Notes under the pieces: model-generated
What the model was told of the DNA's origin: nothing
Database searches by the model: none
What the model saw: only the letters and a program-made list of their open reading frames with translations
Program-made: the position numbers and the translations under genes
Shown here: piece after piece, positions 8,055 through 18,398 of the stretch
Numbering within the stretch: position 1 is the first letter of the stretch
How the letters are laid out: every line of letters starts with the position of its first letter
From: HOT-345 sp963531535
GTDB lineage: Bacteria > Patescibacteriota > Gracilibacteria > Absconditabacterales > Absconditicoccaceae
DNA: 33,770 bases
Assembly (NCBI GenBank): GCA_963531535.1
Contig: CAUSGX010000010.1
Span: 1 to 33,770, forward strand
Direction: 5' to 3'

Positions 8055-9500
8055 CTATTCTCTCGTGATCATTTTCACAAAGGTTTCAGTAGGTACCTCA
8101 ACACTTCCGATAGCCTTCATTCTTTTCTTACCTTCTTTCTGCTTTTGGAGGAGTTTCCTTTTTCTGCTTACATCTCCTCAGTAACATTTAGCGAGAACGT
8201 CCTTTTTGATTGCAGAGATCGTCTCACGGGCAATGATTTTATTCCCAAGTCCTGCCTGGAGTGGAATCGCGAACAGATGCTTTGGAATCAGTGTTTTTAA
8301 TTTTTCTACTGCTTCACGACCAAGGTAATATGCTTTATCATAATGCACAACCCAGGTTAATGCCTCAACTTTCTCATTATTGATAAAGATATCGAGTTTC
8401 ACCAGATCATCAGGTGTATATCCCTTAAATTCATAGTTCATGGTCGCATATCCTTTGGTCGCAGATTTGAGACGATCATAGAAGTCAACAATAATCTCTC
8501 CCATCGGCAACTCATAATGCCAAACAACTCTGGTTGCATCAATATATTCCATATTTTTGAGTTTTCATCTATATTCCTGAGAGAGTGCCATAATATTTCC
8601 CGCATATTCTTCTGGTCCTACAACCTCAACATTCGCAATCGGTTCCAGAATCATTTCAATCATCCCTTGATCGATCATATCAGATCCTGATTTTACCACG
8701 ATCCAAGGATTTAAAATTTCAGCCAGCTTTTTAAACTTTGGATTTTCAAGCATAGTTCCAAAAATTCATTCTGAATGTTCTAGATGTTCGATCTCGCTTG
8801 TGGTCAGTTCAAACTTCTCCATTTTCAGGATTCCACGATAGAGTCCAGTTTGAACGAGTCATTTGATATTCATTCAGGTTTTGATGAGAGGGATTGAGAG
8901 GTTTTTAGACTTAACTAAATACATTACAGTTGGTATCGTGAAAATGGTATCAAGTCCATACTCACGGAAAAGCCTCTCCTTGATAATATCCATATGAAGC
9001 ATTCCTAAAAATCCACAGCGGAATCCTAGTCCCAAAGCCTTACTATCTTCCATTTCGTAGGCAACAGCACTATCATTGAGTGAGAGTTTTTCTAGACTGT
9101 CCTTGAGTTTATCGTATTCAGTCGAATCAATAGGGTATACTCCAGCATATACATAGGGAGTAACTTTTCTAAAACCAGGAATCAAAAACTGATGATACTC
9201 ATCTTTTGTCTCGTTTTTTCAGACCTTTGCTTTGATGATAGTATCTCAGATTTGCACATCTCTCACTGATTTTTGCCCAGTCACAATATATCAGATTTGT
9301 CCTTCATTAAGTGATTTATCTGGTGTATATTCTGGCGTGAAATATCCTACTTCAGTTGGGAAAAAGCTTTTGTCTGAGTGGATCAAATATACTTCATCTC
9401 CAGCAGAAAAAGAGCCATCTACTACCTTTACATAGGCGAGAACTCATTTGTAAGGATCAAATACTGAATCAAAAATCAATGCTCTTGAAACTTCCTGCAT
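8055..9500 (-). CDS. lepA: Elongation factor 4 (LepA) lacking its GTPase domain
   Basis: This 481-aa frame matches LepA from the start of domain 2 (RALIFDSVFDPYKG) through the LepA-specific C-terminus (VLAKCYGGDVSRKRKLLQKQ). Typical landmarks are IPGFRKVTPYVYAG, LGFRCGFLGMLHM and ARETISAIKKD. Eight TGA codons are read as glycine, including GQIGY and CYGGD. Normal LepA is about 600 residues. Here the first 180 or so are absent, with the whole G domain (GHIDHGKST, DTPGH, NKID). The frame meets TAA a few codons upstream of the ATG at 9500, and a separate HTH gene lies just beyond, so the G domain is not nearby in another frame. The gene may be a truncated paralogue, a decaying gene or an assembly artefact. 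It could not act as a GTPase alone. Confidence 0.85.
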
Positions 9501-9611
9501 ACTGCTTATCAATGATAAAATTTACCTCAAAAGGTACGAAAATCCTCAATCTTTTCAAGTCAATCTCTCGCTCTTGCTTGGGAGTGAAGTTCTCATCTAG
9601 AAAAAATGAAA

Positions 9612-9643
9612 AACTGACTTCATTTCACTGAAATCAGTTTTTT
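9612..9643. terminator. Bidirectional terminator after the XRE gene
   Basis: AACTGACTTCA at 9612-9622 pairs with TGAAATCAGTT at 9629-9639 (one mismatch on plus, one wobble on minus), with T-rich sequence on both sides. It probably ends the minus-strand XRE operon and separates it from lepA. Confidence 0.65.
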
Positions 9644-9646
9644 GAT

Positions 9647-9868
9647 TTACTTCTCAGTCTCAACTCAGAGATCTGATGCTTCTAAATAAAATACCTCTTC
9701 GATACTGCGTTCAAATCTCCTCGCAATCAGAAATGCAAGTTTGAGAGAGGGGTTATACTTCCCTAGCTCGAGAAATACAATCGTTTCCCTTCTCACCCCA
9801 ACTTCATTTGCAAGGTCTTGTTGGGTTAAATTATACTGAGCTCTCAGCTCTTTGATACGATTTTTCAT
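9647..9868 (-). CDS. XRE-family (Cro/cI-type) HTH regulator, 73 aa
   Basis: The protein is essentially one helix-turn-helix domain: MKNRIKELRAQYNLTQQDLA, then VGVRRETIVFLE as the recognition part, then YNPSLKLAFLIARRF. One TGA near the end is read as glycine, extending the protein to VETEK before TAA. This short class often pairs with a small membrane protein, and here it follows one by 16 bases. It probably binds the operator upstream of that gene and controls its own operon. Confidence 0.88.
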
Positions 9869-9884
9869 TTGTTTACAAATAAGA

Positions 9885-10316
9885 TTAAAGTCAGATTTTA
9901 TCTGGATTTTTTGAAAAATATCGTGAATTTAATCCTAGTAGTACAAGTCACAATATCCATACCATTCTTAATATATCATTAGCACTGAATATTTCTAAGA
10001 AATGAAAATGTCCTTCTAGTAGAGATACTAAGAGAATGATTCACATTAGGAGCTGAAACGATGCTGCAAGTGAGGTATAGCCGATTCTCTTAAACATTTC
10101 ATCAGTTTCAATAGATCATGTCTGTTTTTTTATCTTCCTCGCATGATAGAGCACCAGTATTGCTCAACCTATTAGGAGAACTACAAAGAGTGTAAAAAAT
10201 CAATATGATGGTGTTAAAGGGGTGAAAGGAATTTGGCTTAGGAGGTTGATGAGAGCTCAGAATCCCCAAGCTGCAAGGATAATACCGATAATCCTTAAAG
10301 TTCTTGCTTTTCCCAT
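9885..10316 (-). CDS. Small multi-pass membrane protein, 143 aa, partner of XRE regulator
   Basis: Four hydrophobic segments are visible, near residues 8-27, 40-57, 79-100 and 116-130. Seven or so TGA codons are read as glycine, and the last residues are KIGL before TAA. It starts MGKARTLRIIGI. It is the first gene of a two-gene operon with the XRE regulator, an arrangement common for small membrane proteins of the DUF2178 sort. Family membership is inferred from context, and its function is not known. Confidence 0.65.
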
Positions 10317-10350
10317 TACAATCAGAAAAAAGATAAAAAAGTTATGAATA

Positions 10351-10391
10351 TATAACAATATGTTATATAAACATAACATATTAAAAATCAA
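10351..10391 (-). promoter_or_regulatory. Promoter and operator of the membrane-protein/XRE operon
   Basis: TATAACA-ATA-TGTTATA at 10351-10367 is a perfect inverted repeat. A second one, ATATGTTAT at 10358-10366 with ATAACATAT at 10373-10381, overlaps it. On the minus strand TTGATT (10386-10391) and TATAAC (10362-10367) make a promoter with 18-base spacing, so a bound protein would block it. Autoregulation by the XRE protein is the likely use. Confidence 0.5.
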
Positions 10392-10464
10392 GAGAAAGTT
10401 AGAAAAAATTAACAAATCTGAAAATAATCAGCTGGGAACTATAATTTTATATATAGGATTTTCC

Positions 10465-10492
10465 TTGTAAAGTGCTAGAATATCTGTATGAT
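10465..10492 (+). promoter_or_regulatory. Promoter of the gene at 10538
   Basis: TTGTAA at 10465-10470 and TATGAT at 10487-10492 are 16 bases apart, about 45 bases ahead of the ATG. Confidence 0.5.
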
Positions 10493-10537
10493 AAAAATAT
10501 AAAAGTAGATTGTTTTTAATATGTTTATTGATTTTAA

Positions 10538-10984
10538 ATGACTGACTCAAATACTTCAAAAACCTCAGCTTCTGAATCCTCAAAAAAAACTCGTGCTGAA
10601 CAAAATAATGTTTCTCTTTGGACTTCTCTCTGAGTAGTTCTATTTTGTGGTATCCTTATGCCTTTGTGGATACTGCATTCTCGTCCCGCTAAACTCTCGA
10701 GTCCTGAGGTAGAAACAGGAGAAAATCAGATTTCTTCCGCTACTTGAATCCAAAGTGCTATAGCCGTAACTTCAAATGCTGAGCGAGAAATCCTAAAACC
10801 ACTTTTGCTAGACTGACAAATTGATCAAATTATAGATGACGGATCCTCAAGTTATACCTTTATTTCAAAGACTGAAGAGATTTATCAGGTTAAAAATCTT
10901 CCATCAGAACAGCTAGGTGAAGCACTTGAGAAATGTTCTACAAAGTGCGAGCATATTCTGATTTCCGATCTCTTAAAAATATAG
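10538..10984 (+). CDS. Single-pass membrane protein, 148 aa
   Basis: A Ser/Thr/Lys-rich N-terminus of about 26 residues precedes one hydrophobic helix (SLGVVLFCGILMPLWIL, residues 30-46). A soluble outer part follows, with two Cys close together (EKCSTKCEH) near the C-terminus that could form a disulfide. Three TGA codons are read as glycine. A good promoter lies upstream. It sits ahead of secG, so it may be part of the envelope set. No family is recognised. Confidence 0.6.
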
Positions 10985-11090
10985 GTGCTTGCTTTCTACT
11001 TGACAAGAGGATTTTTTCCTACTTGCATTTCTAAAGTAAATCCATATAGTTACCAGCAGATTATTCTTTATTTTTTCTAGTAAAAATAGT

Positions 11091-11321
11091 ATGAAAACCC
11101 TACTCCTTATCGGACTTATCCTTGATGGGATTATCTTTATCGCGAGTGTTTTGCTTCAGTCTCCAAAAGGAGGTGGACTTGGTCTCGGATTAGGAGGAGC
11201 TTCTGCAGGAGGGAACGAATACGGAAGCAAAAAAACAATGGAATGAAAATTACAAAAAATAGCTATTATTACAGGTATCATTTTCGTAATAATCTGCCTG
11301 TTTTTACCTTATGTTAAATAA
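11091..11321 (+). CDS. secG: SecG, preprotein translocase subunit
   Basis: A 76-aa protein with the SecG layout: an N-terminal membrane helix (LLLIGLILDGIIFIASVLLQ), the hallmark QSPKGGGLGLGLGG loop, and a second helix (IAIITGIIFVIICLFLPY). SecG stabilises the SecYE channel during protein export. One TGA in MEGKL is read as glycine. The TAA stop overlaps the ATG of the solute-binding gene by one base (TAATG), so the two are probably translationally coupled. Confidence 0.93.
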
Positions 11322-13495
11322 TGCGATATCGTTATTACGAGATTAATTCCACAAAAAAAACACTGACCTATTTTCTTTATGTGATTGTAGTGCTCTGGTT
11401 TTTTGCTACTGTGGCTCTTGGTTATCAGTTTCTTGTAAAAAACTCGAAATCAACTTCTAAAAAATGATGAACTTTTGTGGAAGCAATTTTTGATCAGGTT
11501 TCTTACCTGCCTTACCTAAAAAATGACTGACAGAGTATGTTTTATCAGTCTTTTTTGTTTGATGCGTGTGTGGGATATGCGACGCTCAACTCCGAAGGTC
11601 TTAAAGGTGAAACTTGCAAGATTACAACTCAGGACTATCAAACCTACTATGTAAACCTTGCAACAGGTGGAAAAGTATGGAGTGATGGTGTTCCGATGAC
11701 GCTTGAGGATGTGTATTTCACTTATGATCATATCATTCGTCAAAATGCTTGGGATATCAAGACGCTCAAGACCTACCAAGAGATACAAATCTCTCAGGAA
11801 AATGATAAGCTCAAGATTGTTTTCCCAACAAGTACAACTGATAATAATTATTTTTTCAGCTTCTATATTTTGCCAAAGCATGTCCTAGAACATGCAAATA
11901 GTGATATGTATAAGAAGATTTTTGCTGCAAATCCAGTGACGAGTGGTTGTGGAAAAATCGCTCCAAAATCAAGCGATAGTCAAAGTCTTGTGTTTGATCT
12001 CACAAAGTGTGAAGATACTAACCTCGCTTTCTATCAGATCAAAAACTATAACGGATTTGATACGCTCGCAAAGTCAGTTCTAGAGGAGAAAAATACCCTT
12101 GTAGATACCTATGCAAATCAGGTGACTCTTGAGGGATATCAGAAACTCAATATCATCAAAAGTCAGATTTTGACCCTTTTCTTCAATACAAAATCTGAAA
12201 GAATGAAGGTAAGACTTAGAAGAGCACTTTGAGGATTGATCAATGCTAATTTCTATACTGGAGAGTATAAGCAATATCTCAAAAAATATAATGATCCACT
12301 GCTTACGCTCTTTTACTCAGATGGAAGCAATATCAAGGAGTTTATTAATCGTCTCTCAACAGCTGATGAATGAGAAGACGCAGTTCAACAAAAGGATCTC
12401 CAAGATAGTGGAGTTCAGCCACTCAAGAAGTCAATTTCTATCAATGGAGTAGAGAGAAAGTTTCTTTTCTATCTTCAAAAGCCAGAAAAGACGTTCAATC
12501 TTGATATTAAATTCTCAAATCAGTTTGAGGTAATCAAGGTAAAAGATGCTTCAGGAAATACTTTCAGTCCAAAAAACTATAAAAAAACTGACAAAAAGAT
12601 CACCTATCCACTTGAACTTTGAAAGAATCTAAAAGATGGACTCAATCAATATACTATTGAGTGAACTATCAAAGGTAAAACCTATACTATCGCAAATATT
12701 GATCTGTATCTTTTGACGACAACTGCACCAAAAATTGAGCAAAATACTGATGTATCAAAGATTTCTGTCGTATATTACAATAATCTTGAATCAAACTTTG
12801 CAATCAAGCAGCTAAGAGAACTCCTTACCAGAGCTGGTATCTTAGAATACTTCCTCTTTGAACAGGTGAGTAGTCCAGAGGAGCTTGAAGCAAAGCTCGT
12901 GATGGGAAACTATGATATTCTGCTCAATACGATCAATATTGGACTTAAAAAGGATATCCTAAAAATCCTGACAACAAGCGATGCACTAGTAAATCCATCA
13001 AAATATACCAATCCAAAACTAACAAATCTCTTCAAACAGTATACAAAAAGTCCACAAAAAACTGAACTTTCAACTGAGATTAGCAAGATCTTTGCTCAAG
13101 ATATGCCTTTTGTGGTTTTGTGATATCCGTTTGACTTTGTAAATGTGAAGTCAAATTTGCTAGAAAATGGTTTTGCTTATACTGGAGATTTGTATGAATA
13201 CAACTGGAGAAATCATCTCTATCATACCGCAACTCTCGTGCAAAATACAGTTCTTGATTTCTCAAAACTCAAGGATATCTCTGGTTTTATTAAACATATC
13301 CAGCAATTAACAAATCCTAACCTCTCTTGAAATCTCAAGACTGAAACTGTAGTTTCTGGTAGTGGAGAGAACCTCTCAGGTGCACTTCAAACAGCAACAG
13401 AAACCTGAAATCAGAATTCATCTCTTGAAACTTCAGATCAGAAGCCTCAGATCAATACAGATAATCCATTTGAAGGACTTGTTAAACCTGCCTAA
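11321..13495 (+). CDS. ABC-transporter solute-binding protein, family 5 (peptide type)
   Basis: A 724-aa protein. After a short basic start comes a membrane anchor (residues 15-36), then KGGTFVEAIFDQVSYLPYL, typical of the mature N-terminus of OppA/DppA-like proteins. KVWSDGVPMTLEDVYFTYD is the family-5 signature region. It has ten TGA codons read as glycine. The C-terminal 60 residues are Ser/Thr/Gln-rich and low in complexity. It probably binds peptides outside the cell. No permease or ATPase genes are adjacent. An uncleaved membrane anchor replaces a lipobox. Confidence 0.85.
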
Positions 13496-13523
13496 TACTT
13501 ATATTTATTCTCTTGTTCGCTGT

Positions 13524-14177
13524 ATGGTATCGATTTATTCGTATATTCAGATTGGAATCATCTTTATCGTATCGGTGAGTTTGCATGAATTTGCGCATGC
13601 CTATGCCTCATATAAACTCGGTGATCCGACACCAAAAATCCAATGAAGACTGACTCCAAACCCAATAAAACATATTGATCCTATCTGATTTATCCTTATT
13701 TTTTTGATCGGATTTGGTCGAGGGAGACCTGTACAGATTGATCCTAGCTACTACAAAAGGCCCTATAGAGATGAATTGATTGTTGCCCTAGCTGGACCGC
13801 TGACCAATGTGATTTTGGGAATTCTAGCGATCATCATTATGATGGTGTATATGAAAACATTTGTACTCGGACTCAATGCACTATCTACACAGACAGACCT
13901 TGTGATTCAATTTTGGATAACATTTGCAGTGACGAATTTTGCGCTCGCAGCATTCAATATGATTCCTTTGCCACCACTAGATGGATATAGGCTGATAAAA
14001 GTCTTTAATCATAACGCTGGAGCGTTTCTGGAAAAAAATGTCTGAATTATCTCAATTCTTTTCCTTGCTCTAGTGATCTTTTGACCATTCAAGGGTGTAT
14101 TGTGAGAATATATCAGCCGAGTTGCATATGGATTATTTAGAATGTTTGTCTTCCCTTTCTCTCAGCTATTTTTTTAG
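13524..14177 (+). CDS. Site-2 protease family zinc metalloprotease (M50)
   Basis: A 217-aa integral membrane protein. HEFAH at residues 21-25 is the zinc-binding HExxH motif inside the first helix. PLPPLDGYRL (around residue 153) provides the third zinc ligand, as in the NPDG/LDG motif of the family. AGPLTNVILGILAI is also typical. Five TGA codons are read as glycine. It belongs to the small rhomboid-like M50 group without PDZ domain. It cleaves substrates within the membrane, often for stress signalling. It follows the solute-binding gene by 28 bases. Confidence 0.9.
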
Positions 14178-14241
14178 GTTTAGAAGTTATATAAGAGCTC
14201 TACTTTATAACTGTCTTTATCTTTATTAATACAAACAGAGG

Positions 14242-14580
14242 ATGAAAATATATCTGAAACGTATTTATGAGGGGAGAAGTCATGAAGATGGTTTTAGAGT
14301 GCTTGCAGACCGCCTTTGGCCTCGTGGTATTAAAAAAGAAAATCTTGGTTTGGATCTATGGGCAAAAGAGATTGCACCTAGTACCGAATTGCGCAAACGT
14401 TACCATCAAGATGGTAATTTTGAGGCTTTTAGCAAGGATTATATAGAAGAACTCAATCACAATAGTTCCTTCCCTGCTTTTTGTGAGATGCTGAAAAATC
14501 ATAAAGTAATCACTTTACTTACTGCGAGTAAAAATATTGAAAAAAGTGCTTTACCTGTATTATCATCTCAGATAACCTAA
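14242..14580 (+). CDS. DUF488 family protein, 112 aa
   Basis: Starts MKIYLKRIYEGRSHEDGFRV and continues with LADRLWPRGIKKENLGLDLW and KEIAPSTELRKRYHQD, the standard DUF488 pattern. TLLTASKN near the end fits the usual TLLYAAKD. A purine-rich AGAGG lies just upstream of the ATG at 14242. No TGA codon is used. The family is widespread, and its biochemical role is not established. Confidence 0.9.
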   Translation: MKIYLKRIYEGRSHEDGFRVLADRLWPRGIKKENLGLDLWAKEIAPSTELRKRYHQDGNFEAFSKDYIEELNHNSSFPAFCEMLKNHKVITLLTASKNIEKSALPVLSSQIT

Positions 14581-14961
14581 AATTTATCTCTCAAGAAATA
14601 TTCAGTTCTCGTCTACGTTCAGAAATGTATACAGAATTTTTGCTTTCTCTCTCTCAAAATTTTATACGAAAAAAAACTCCCTCTAGAGGGTGTTTTTTCT
14701 TATCCTGAATATTTTCAGCTATTAGCTGAAATACTCATTTCTCTACTAATCCCAGCTTTCCAGAGCTTTCCCCTTACGCTGACGGAAAGCTGAGTATCGG
14801 CAGTATACACATCTACCTTAAATTTAGCTTAAAAGATCAAAAAGTCATTTCTCTACCTATTCTTGCCTGTATTACAAAAAGATAAAAATCTGATTTCTTC
14901 TTGCTTTCTACTGATGAAATCCTAGTATAAAATCAACAACTTTAGCTCATAACCATAAACG
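14581..14961. other. Intergenic region with hairpins and a short repeat
   Basis: Besides the terminator, the region holds two perfect inverted repeats: TTTCAGCT/AGCTGAAA at 14713-14731, and CAGCTTTCC/GGAAAGCTG at 14753-14792. TCATTTCTCTAC occurs twice (near 14735 and 14847). A minus-strand frame from a GTG at 14810 to TAA at 14700 is open for 36 codons with coding-like composition, and could be the remnant of a small gene. AAATCTGATTT lies at 14886. Confidence 0.4.
14673..14700 (+). terminator. Terminator downstream of the DUF488 gene
   Basis: CTCCCTCT/AGAGGGTG, centred on CCCTCTAGAGGG at 14679-14690, has an A tract before and a T tract after. It may work in both directions. Confidence 0.75.
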
Positions 14962-15999
14962 ATGCAAGTAAAAGCCTTTTGAGCTCCAGCTCTTAATGAG
15001 CCTATGAAACCCTTGGAAATTACTCGTAGAGCACTCAGACCTCAGGATCTCGCGTTTGAAGTGCTTTACTGTTGAATTTGTCACTCCGATCTTCATACTA
15101 TCAAAAATGATCGATGAAACGCAGTATTCCCACTTGTTCCAGGCCATGAAATTCTCGGGAGAGTGACTGCTGTTTGAGATCAGGTTTCTGCTTTTAAGGT
15201 TGGGGACTTGGTTGGAGTTGGATGCATTGTAGAATCCTGTCAGCACTGCCAATATTGCGCAGAAGGGGAGGAGCAGTTTTGCGAAAAAGGCGTGACCTTC
15301 TCATTCAATAGTCCAGACAAAGTCTCTGGAGGGATGACCTACGGAGGCTTCTCAAAAACCTATGTCTGCGAAGACAAATACGTACTCCATATGCCACCTT
15401 TCCAGAATCTCGCAATGGCTGCTCCACTCCTATGTGCAGGGATTACCGTCTATTCTCCGCTCAAGCACCGGCAAATAGGACCAGGAAAAAAAGTCTGAAT
15501 CCTTTGAATTGGTGGACTAGGCCATCTCGCTATCAAAATCGCAAAAGCTATGGGCGCAACCGTGACCGTCTTTACGACCTCTCCAGAAAAGCTTGCTGAT
15601 GCCCAAAGACTCTGAGCAGATGCTGCAGTCTTAACGACTGATCATATGGCTCTCAGATCCGCACCCAAACAAGACTTTATTCTCGATACTATATCAGCAA
15701 CTCATAATATCAATCAATACCTCTCATTACTCACTCCAGATGGTTCGCTCGTGATGGTTGGATTGCCAGTCGAGCACTTGAAGGTTTCAGTTTTTAACCT
15801 CGTGCATGGTCGCAGAAGCTTCGCTGGTTCAAATATTGGAGGCATTAGAGAGACGCAGGAGATGTTAGATTTCTGCTACCAGCACAATATTTTAGCAGAA
15901 GGGGAGGTCTTGCCAATCACTCAAGCAAATCAAGCTTTTGAGAGGCTAGAGAAGTGAGATATTCACTATCGCTTTGTCCTTGATATGCAGGAGCTCTAA
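14962..15999 (+). CDS. Zinc-dependent alcohol dehydrogenase, YahK/CAD-like
   Basis: A 345-aa medium-chain dehydrogenase. YCGICHSDLH (residues 36-45) and GHE (61-63) provide the catalytic zinc site. C93, C96, C99 and C107 form the structural zinc lobe. GIGGLG (182-187) binds the nucleotide. PLLCAGITVYSPL and IGGIRETQEMLDF are typical of the YahK/cinnamyl-alcohol group, which reduce aldehydes with NADPH. Eight TGA codons are read as glycine. They include Gly38 in the zinc motif and Gly182 in the nucleotide loop, among the best evidence in the window for code 25. Length matches the family. A promoter-like TATAAA lies near 14932. Confidence 0.94.
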
Positions 16000-16020
16000 T
16001 TATTCTAAATAAAAGAAAAG

Positions 16021-16053
16021 TCTGATTTCCGTTGCTGAAAATCAGATTTTTTT
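16021..16053. terminator. Terminator between convergent adh and S51 genes
   Basis: TCTGATTT at 16021-16028 pairs with AAATCAGA at 16039-16046, followed by seven Ts. It overlaps the end of the minus-strand peptidase gene, so it may serve both strands. Confidence 0.8.
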
Positions 16054-16663
16054 ATTCAAGAGTCTTTACTCCTTCTTCATCAACTCGTAATGCTTGCGTA
16101 TTAGAGATCGCTTTAAGAGCCAAAGATTCTCCATAACGCGAGATAACTTCTTTGGTTGCTTTCTCAAAGGGGAAGCATCAGAGGTGAGGGACCGTTGAAA
16201 AATCTACAACATTCAGAGCGGCAAAACCTGTCAGTTCCTTTCCTTTCTCTGGATCATCCATCAAAGAAACATACTCAATATTGGGAGCGGTAATCACTGC
16301 ACCGGCAGACTCACCAATATAAAGTTTCCCAGCAAGAATATGTTGTTTAATTAGTTCGTCTGTGCCAGTTTTTTTGAGCTCTTGAACAAGATAAAAGGTA
16401 TTCCCTCCTGAGACATAAATACAATCTGCATTTTCGATAGTGTTCTTTATTTTTGAAGCTTCTGTTGTGCTGATATTCAGCTCGGTTATTTGCATTCCTA
16501 GATTTTCTAGAGCTTCCCATCACTTTTTTACATAAAATGTTACTTTCTCTACCTCTGCTGCTGTCGGGATAAAAGCAACCTTCATACCTTGCAGATTTTT
16601 TACACAGTTTGGGAGAAATCCTGCTACGTCTGCAAATGAAGAACAAAGAAAAAGCTGAGTCAT
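16052..16663 (-). CDS. Peptidase S51 family (dipeptidase E-like)
   Basis: A 203-aa protein. KVAFIPTAAE (residues 28-37), YVSGGNTFYLVQEL (83-96) and IGESAGAVI (116-124) are the S51 signatures. Ser119 in GESAGA is the expected nucleophile. PHLGCFP supplies His160, a likely member of the triad. Two TGA codons are read as glycine. The family includes peptidase E, which cleaves Asp-X dipeptides, and related cytoplasmic hydrolases. Substrate cannot be told from sequence. Confidence 0.88.
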
Positions 16664-16755
16664 ATTTTCTCTAACAAAAAATAAAATCTGAGTATAAATA
16701 TACGTAAACAGAGTAAAAATACAATCTCATTTTTATCTTTCTTTTACTCAATACA

Positions 16756-17184
16756 ATGTTCAAATTTTTCAAAAGTCATAAAAAATTAAAAAAAATCCTT
16801 CTTCGAATTTTAGGGTATTTGCTACTTAATTTACTAATAGTCCTTATTTTTATCTGTATATTTTCGGTCTGAGAGCATGAATATAACTGCACAAGTACTG
16901 GGCGAAAACTTTATTTTTGTGCTATTTGGGAAGTATTATTCTCAAGCTCGTTTTGGTGAGGACTAGCTAATCCTATGTTCTTTTTCACGGTTTTCCTTGT
17001 GATTGGATTAATAGTATATTGACTTACCAGAAGCTTTATTGATTGGAGAGTCTTGTTTGATGACTATCTTATTAGTGACTATGTCATAATAGGAATAGGA
17101 ACTTCTCTCCTCATATCTGGAATCATTTTCTGAATAAGATACCTTCTAAGAAAGCGGAAACAAAAACAAAAAAAATCTGACTAA
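16756..17184 (+). CDS. Multi-pass membrane protein, 142 aa
   Basis: A basic N-terminus (FKFFKSHKKLKK) precedes three hydrophobic helices, near residues 15-38, 69-90 and 109-130. A Lys/Arg/Gln-rich tail ends in KKSD. Two Cys (residues 45 and 55) lie in the first outer loop. Six or so TGA codons are read as glycine. It precedes prfA by about 120 bases. No family is recognised. Confidence 0.6.
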
Positions 17185-17305
17185 ATCCGCTCAAAATCCT
17201 AGAGTCAGCAAAATCCCTTGAAACAAAAAGGCTTTTCTATATAAATTAACACAATTCAAAACAAGAAAAAATCAGATTTTTTATTCCTTTCAAATCCCTT
17301 TTCTG

Positions 17306-18385
17306 ATGCTTGAAAAACTTAATACGATCATCTCAAAATATGAACATCTCAGAGAACAATCTCTCCAACCTGAGATTTTTGAAGATATGGAAAAAGCCAA
17401 GAAGGTTAATAAGGAACTTTCAGCAATGGAAGAGACATATAATCTCGCTTGCGCCTACAAAAAGGCTCTTGAAACTCAGGCAAATGCTCAGGAAATGCTT
17501 GCTTCAGAAACTGATCCTGATATGGTAGAAATGGCACAAGAAGAGCTAGATACAGCCAAAGAGCAGATTGAAACTCTTGATCATGATCTTAAGATCGCGC
17601 TTCTTCCAAAAGATCCAAACGACGAGAAAAATATTTTTCTAGAAATCAGGCCTGCAGCCTGAGGAGATGAAGCTGGACTTTTCGCATCAGAATTGCTAAA
17701 AATGTATCTCAGCTATGCTCAGAGAAAAGGTCGAAAACCTGAAATCGTGGAGGAACAACTTTCAGATATTGGAGGAGTAAAGTTTGTGATGGTCAAGATT
17801 GCTGGAAATAATGTGTATTCACTGATGAAATTTGAGTCTGGAGTGCACAGAGTTCAGAGAATCCCTGATACTGAGTCTAATGGTAGAGTACATACTTCGA
17901 CCGTTACCGTTGCGATTATGCCGGAGGCTGAGGATGTAGATATTCAGATCGATCCAAAAGATATCAGTATGGATACGTATGCGGCTTCTTCTTCTGGTGG
18001 ACAAAATGCAAATAAAAACCAGACTGGAGTGAGACTTCATCATCTCCCAACCGGACTCATTGTAAATATCTGAGATAGTAAATCACAAATGCAAAACAAG
18101 GAAAAAGCCTTTGCTGTCCTCAAATCAAGACTTTATCAAATTGAACTAGAAAAGAAACAAGCTGAGGAAAAGTCTCTTAGAGGAAACCAGATTGGAACTG
18201 GGGATAGATCAGAAAAGATCAGAACCTACAACTTCCCTCAGGATAGAGTGACTGACCATAGAATTCACGAATCTTGGTCAAATCTCCCAAATATTATGCT
18301 CGGAAATATCGATGATATTATCGGGAAGATGGTGCTTGAAAATCAGACGATGTTGCTCAATCAGCAAATGAATTCAGCCCAATAA
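17306..18385 (+). CDS. prfA: Peptide chain release factor 1
   Basis: A 359-aa protein of normal RF1 length. GGQ at residues 231-233 (SSSGGQNANKNQTGVRLHH) triggers peptide release. RIPDTES (residues 186-191) holds the P-x-T codon-recognition motif of RF1 (P187, D188, T189), not the SPF motif of RF2. The factor should therefore read UAA and UAG only. Two in-frame TGA codons are read as glycine: Gly119, at 17660, in the conserved GGDEAG motif, and one at 18071 in NIGDSK. RF1 with internal UGA is exactly what code 25 requires. A terminator follows the stop. Confidence 0.97.
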
Positions 18386-18398
18386 AAAAAGTAGAAAT

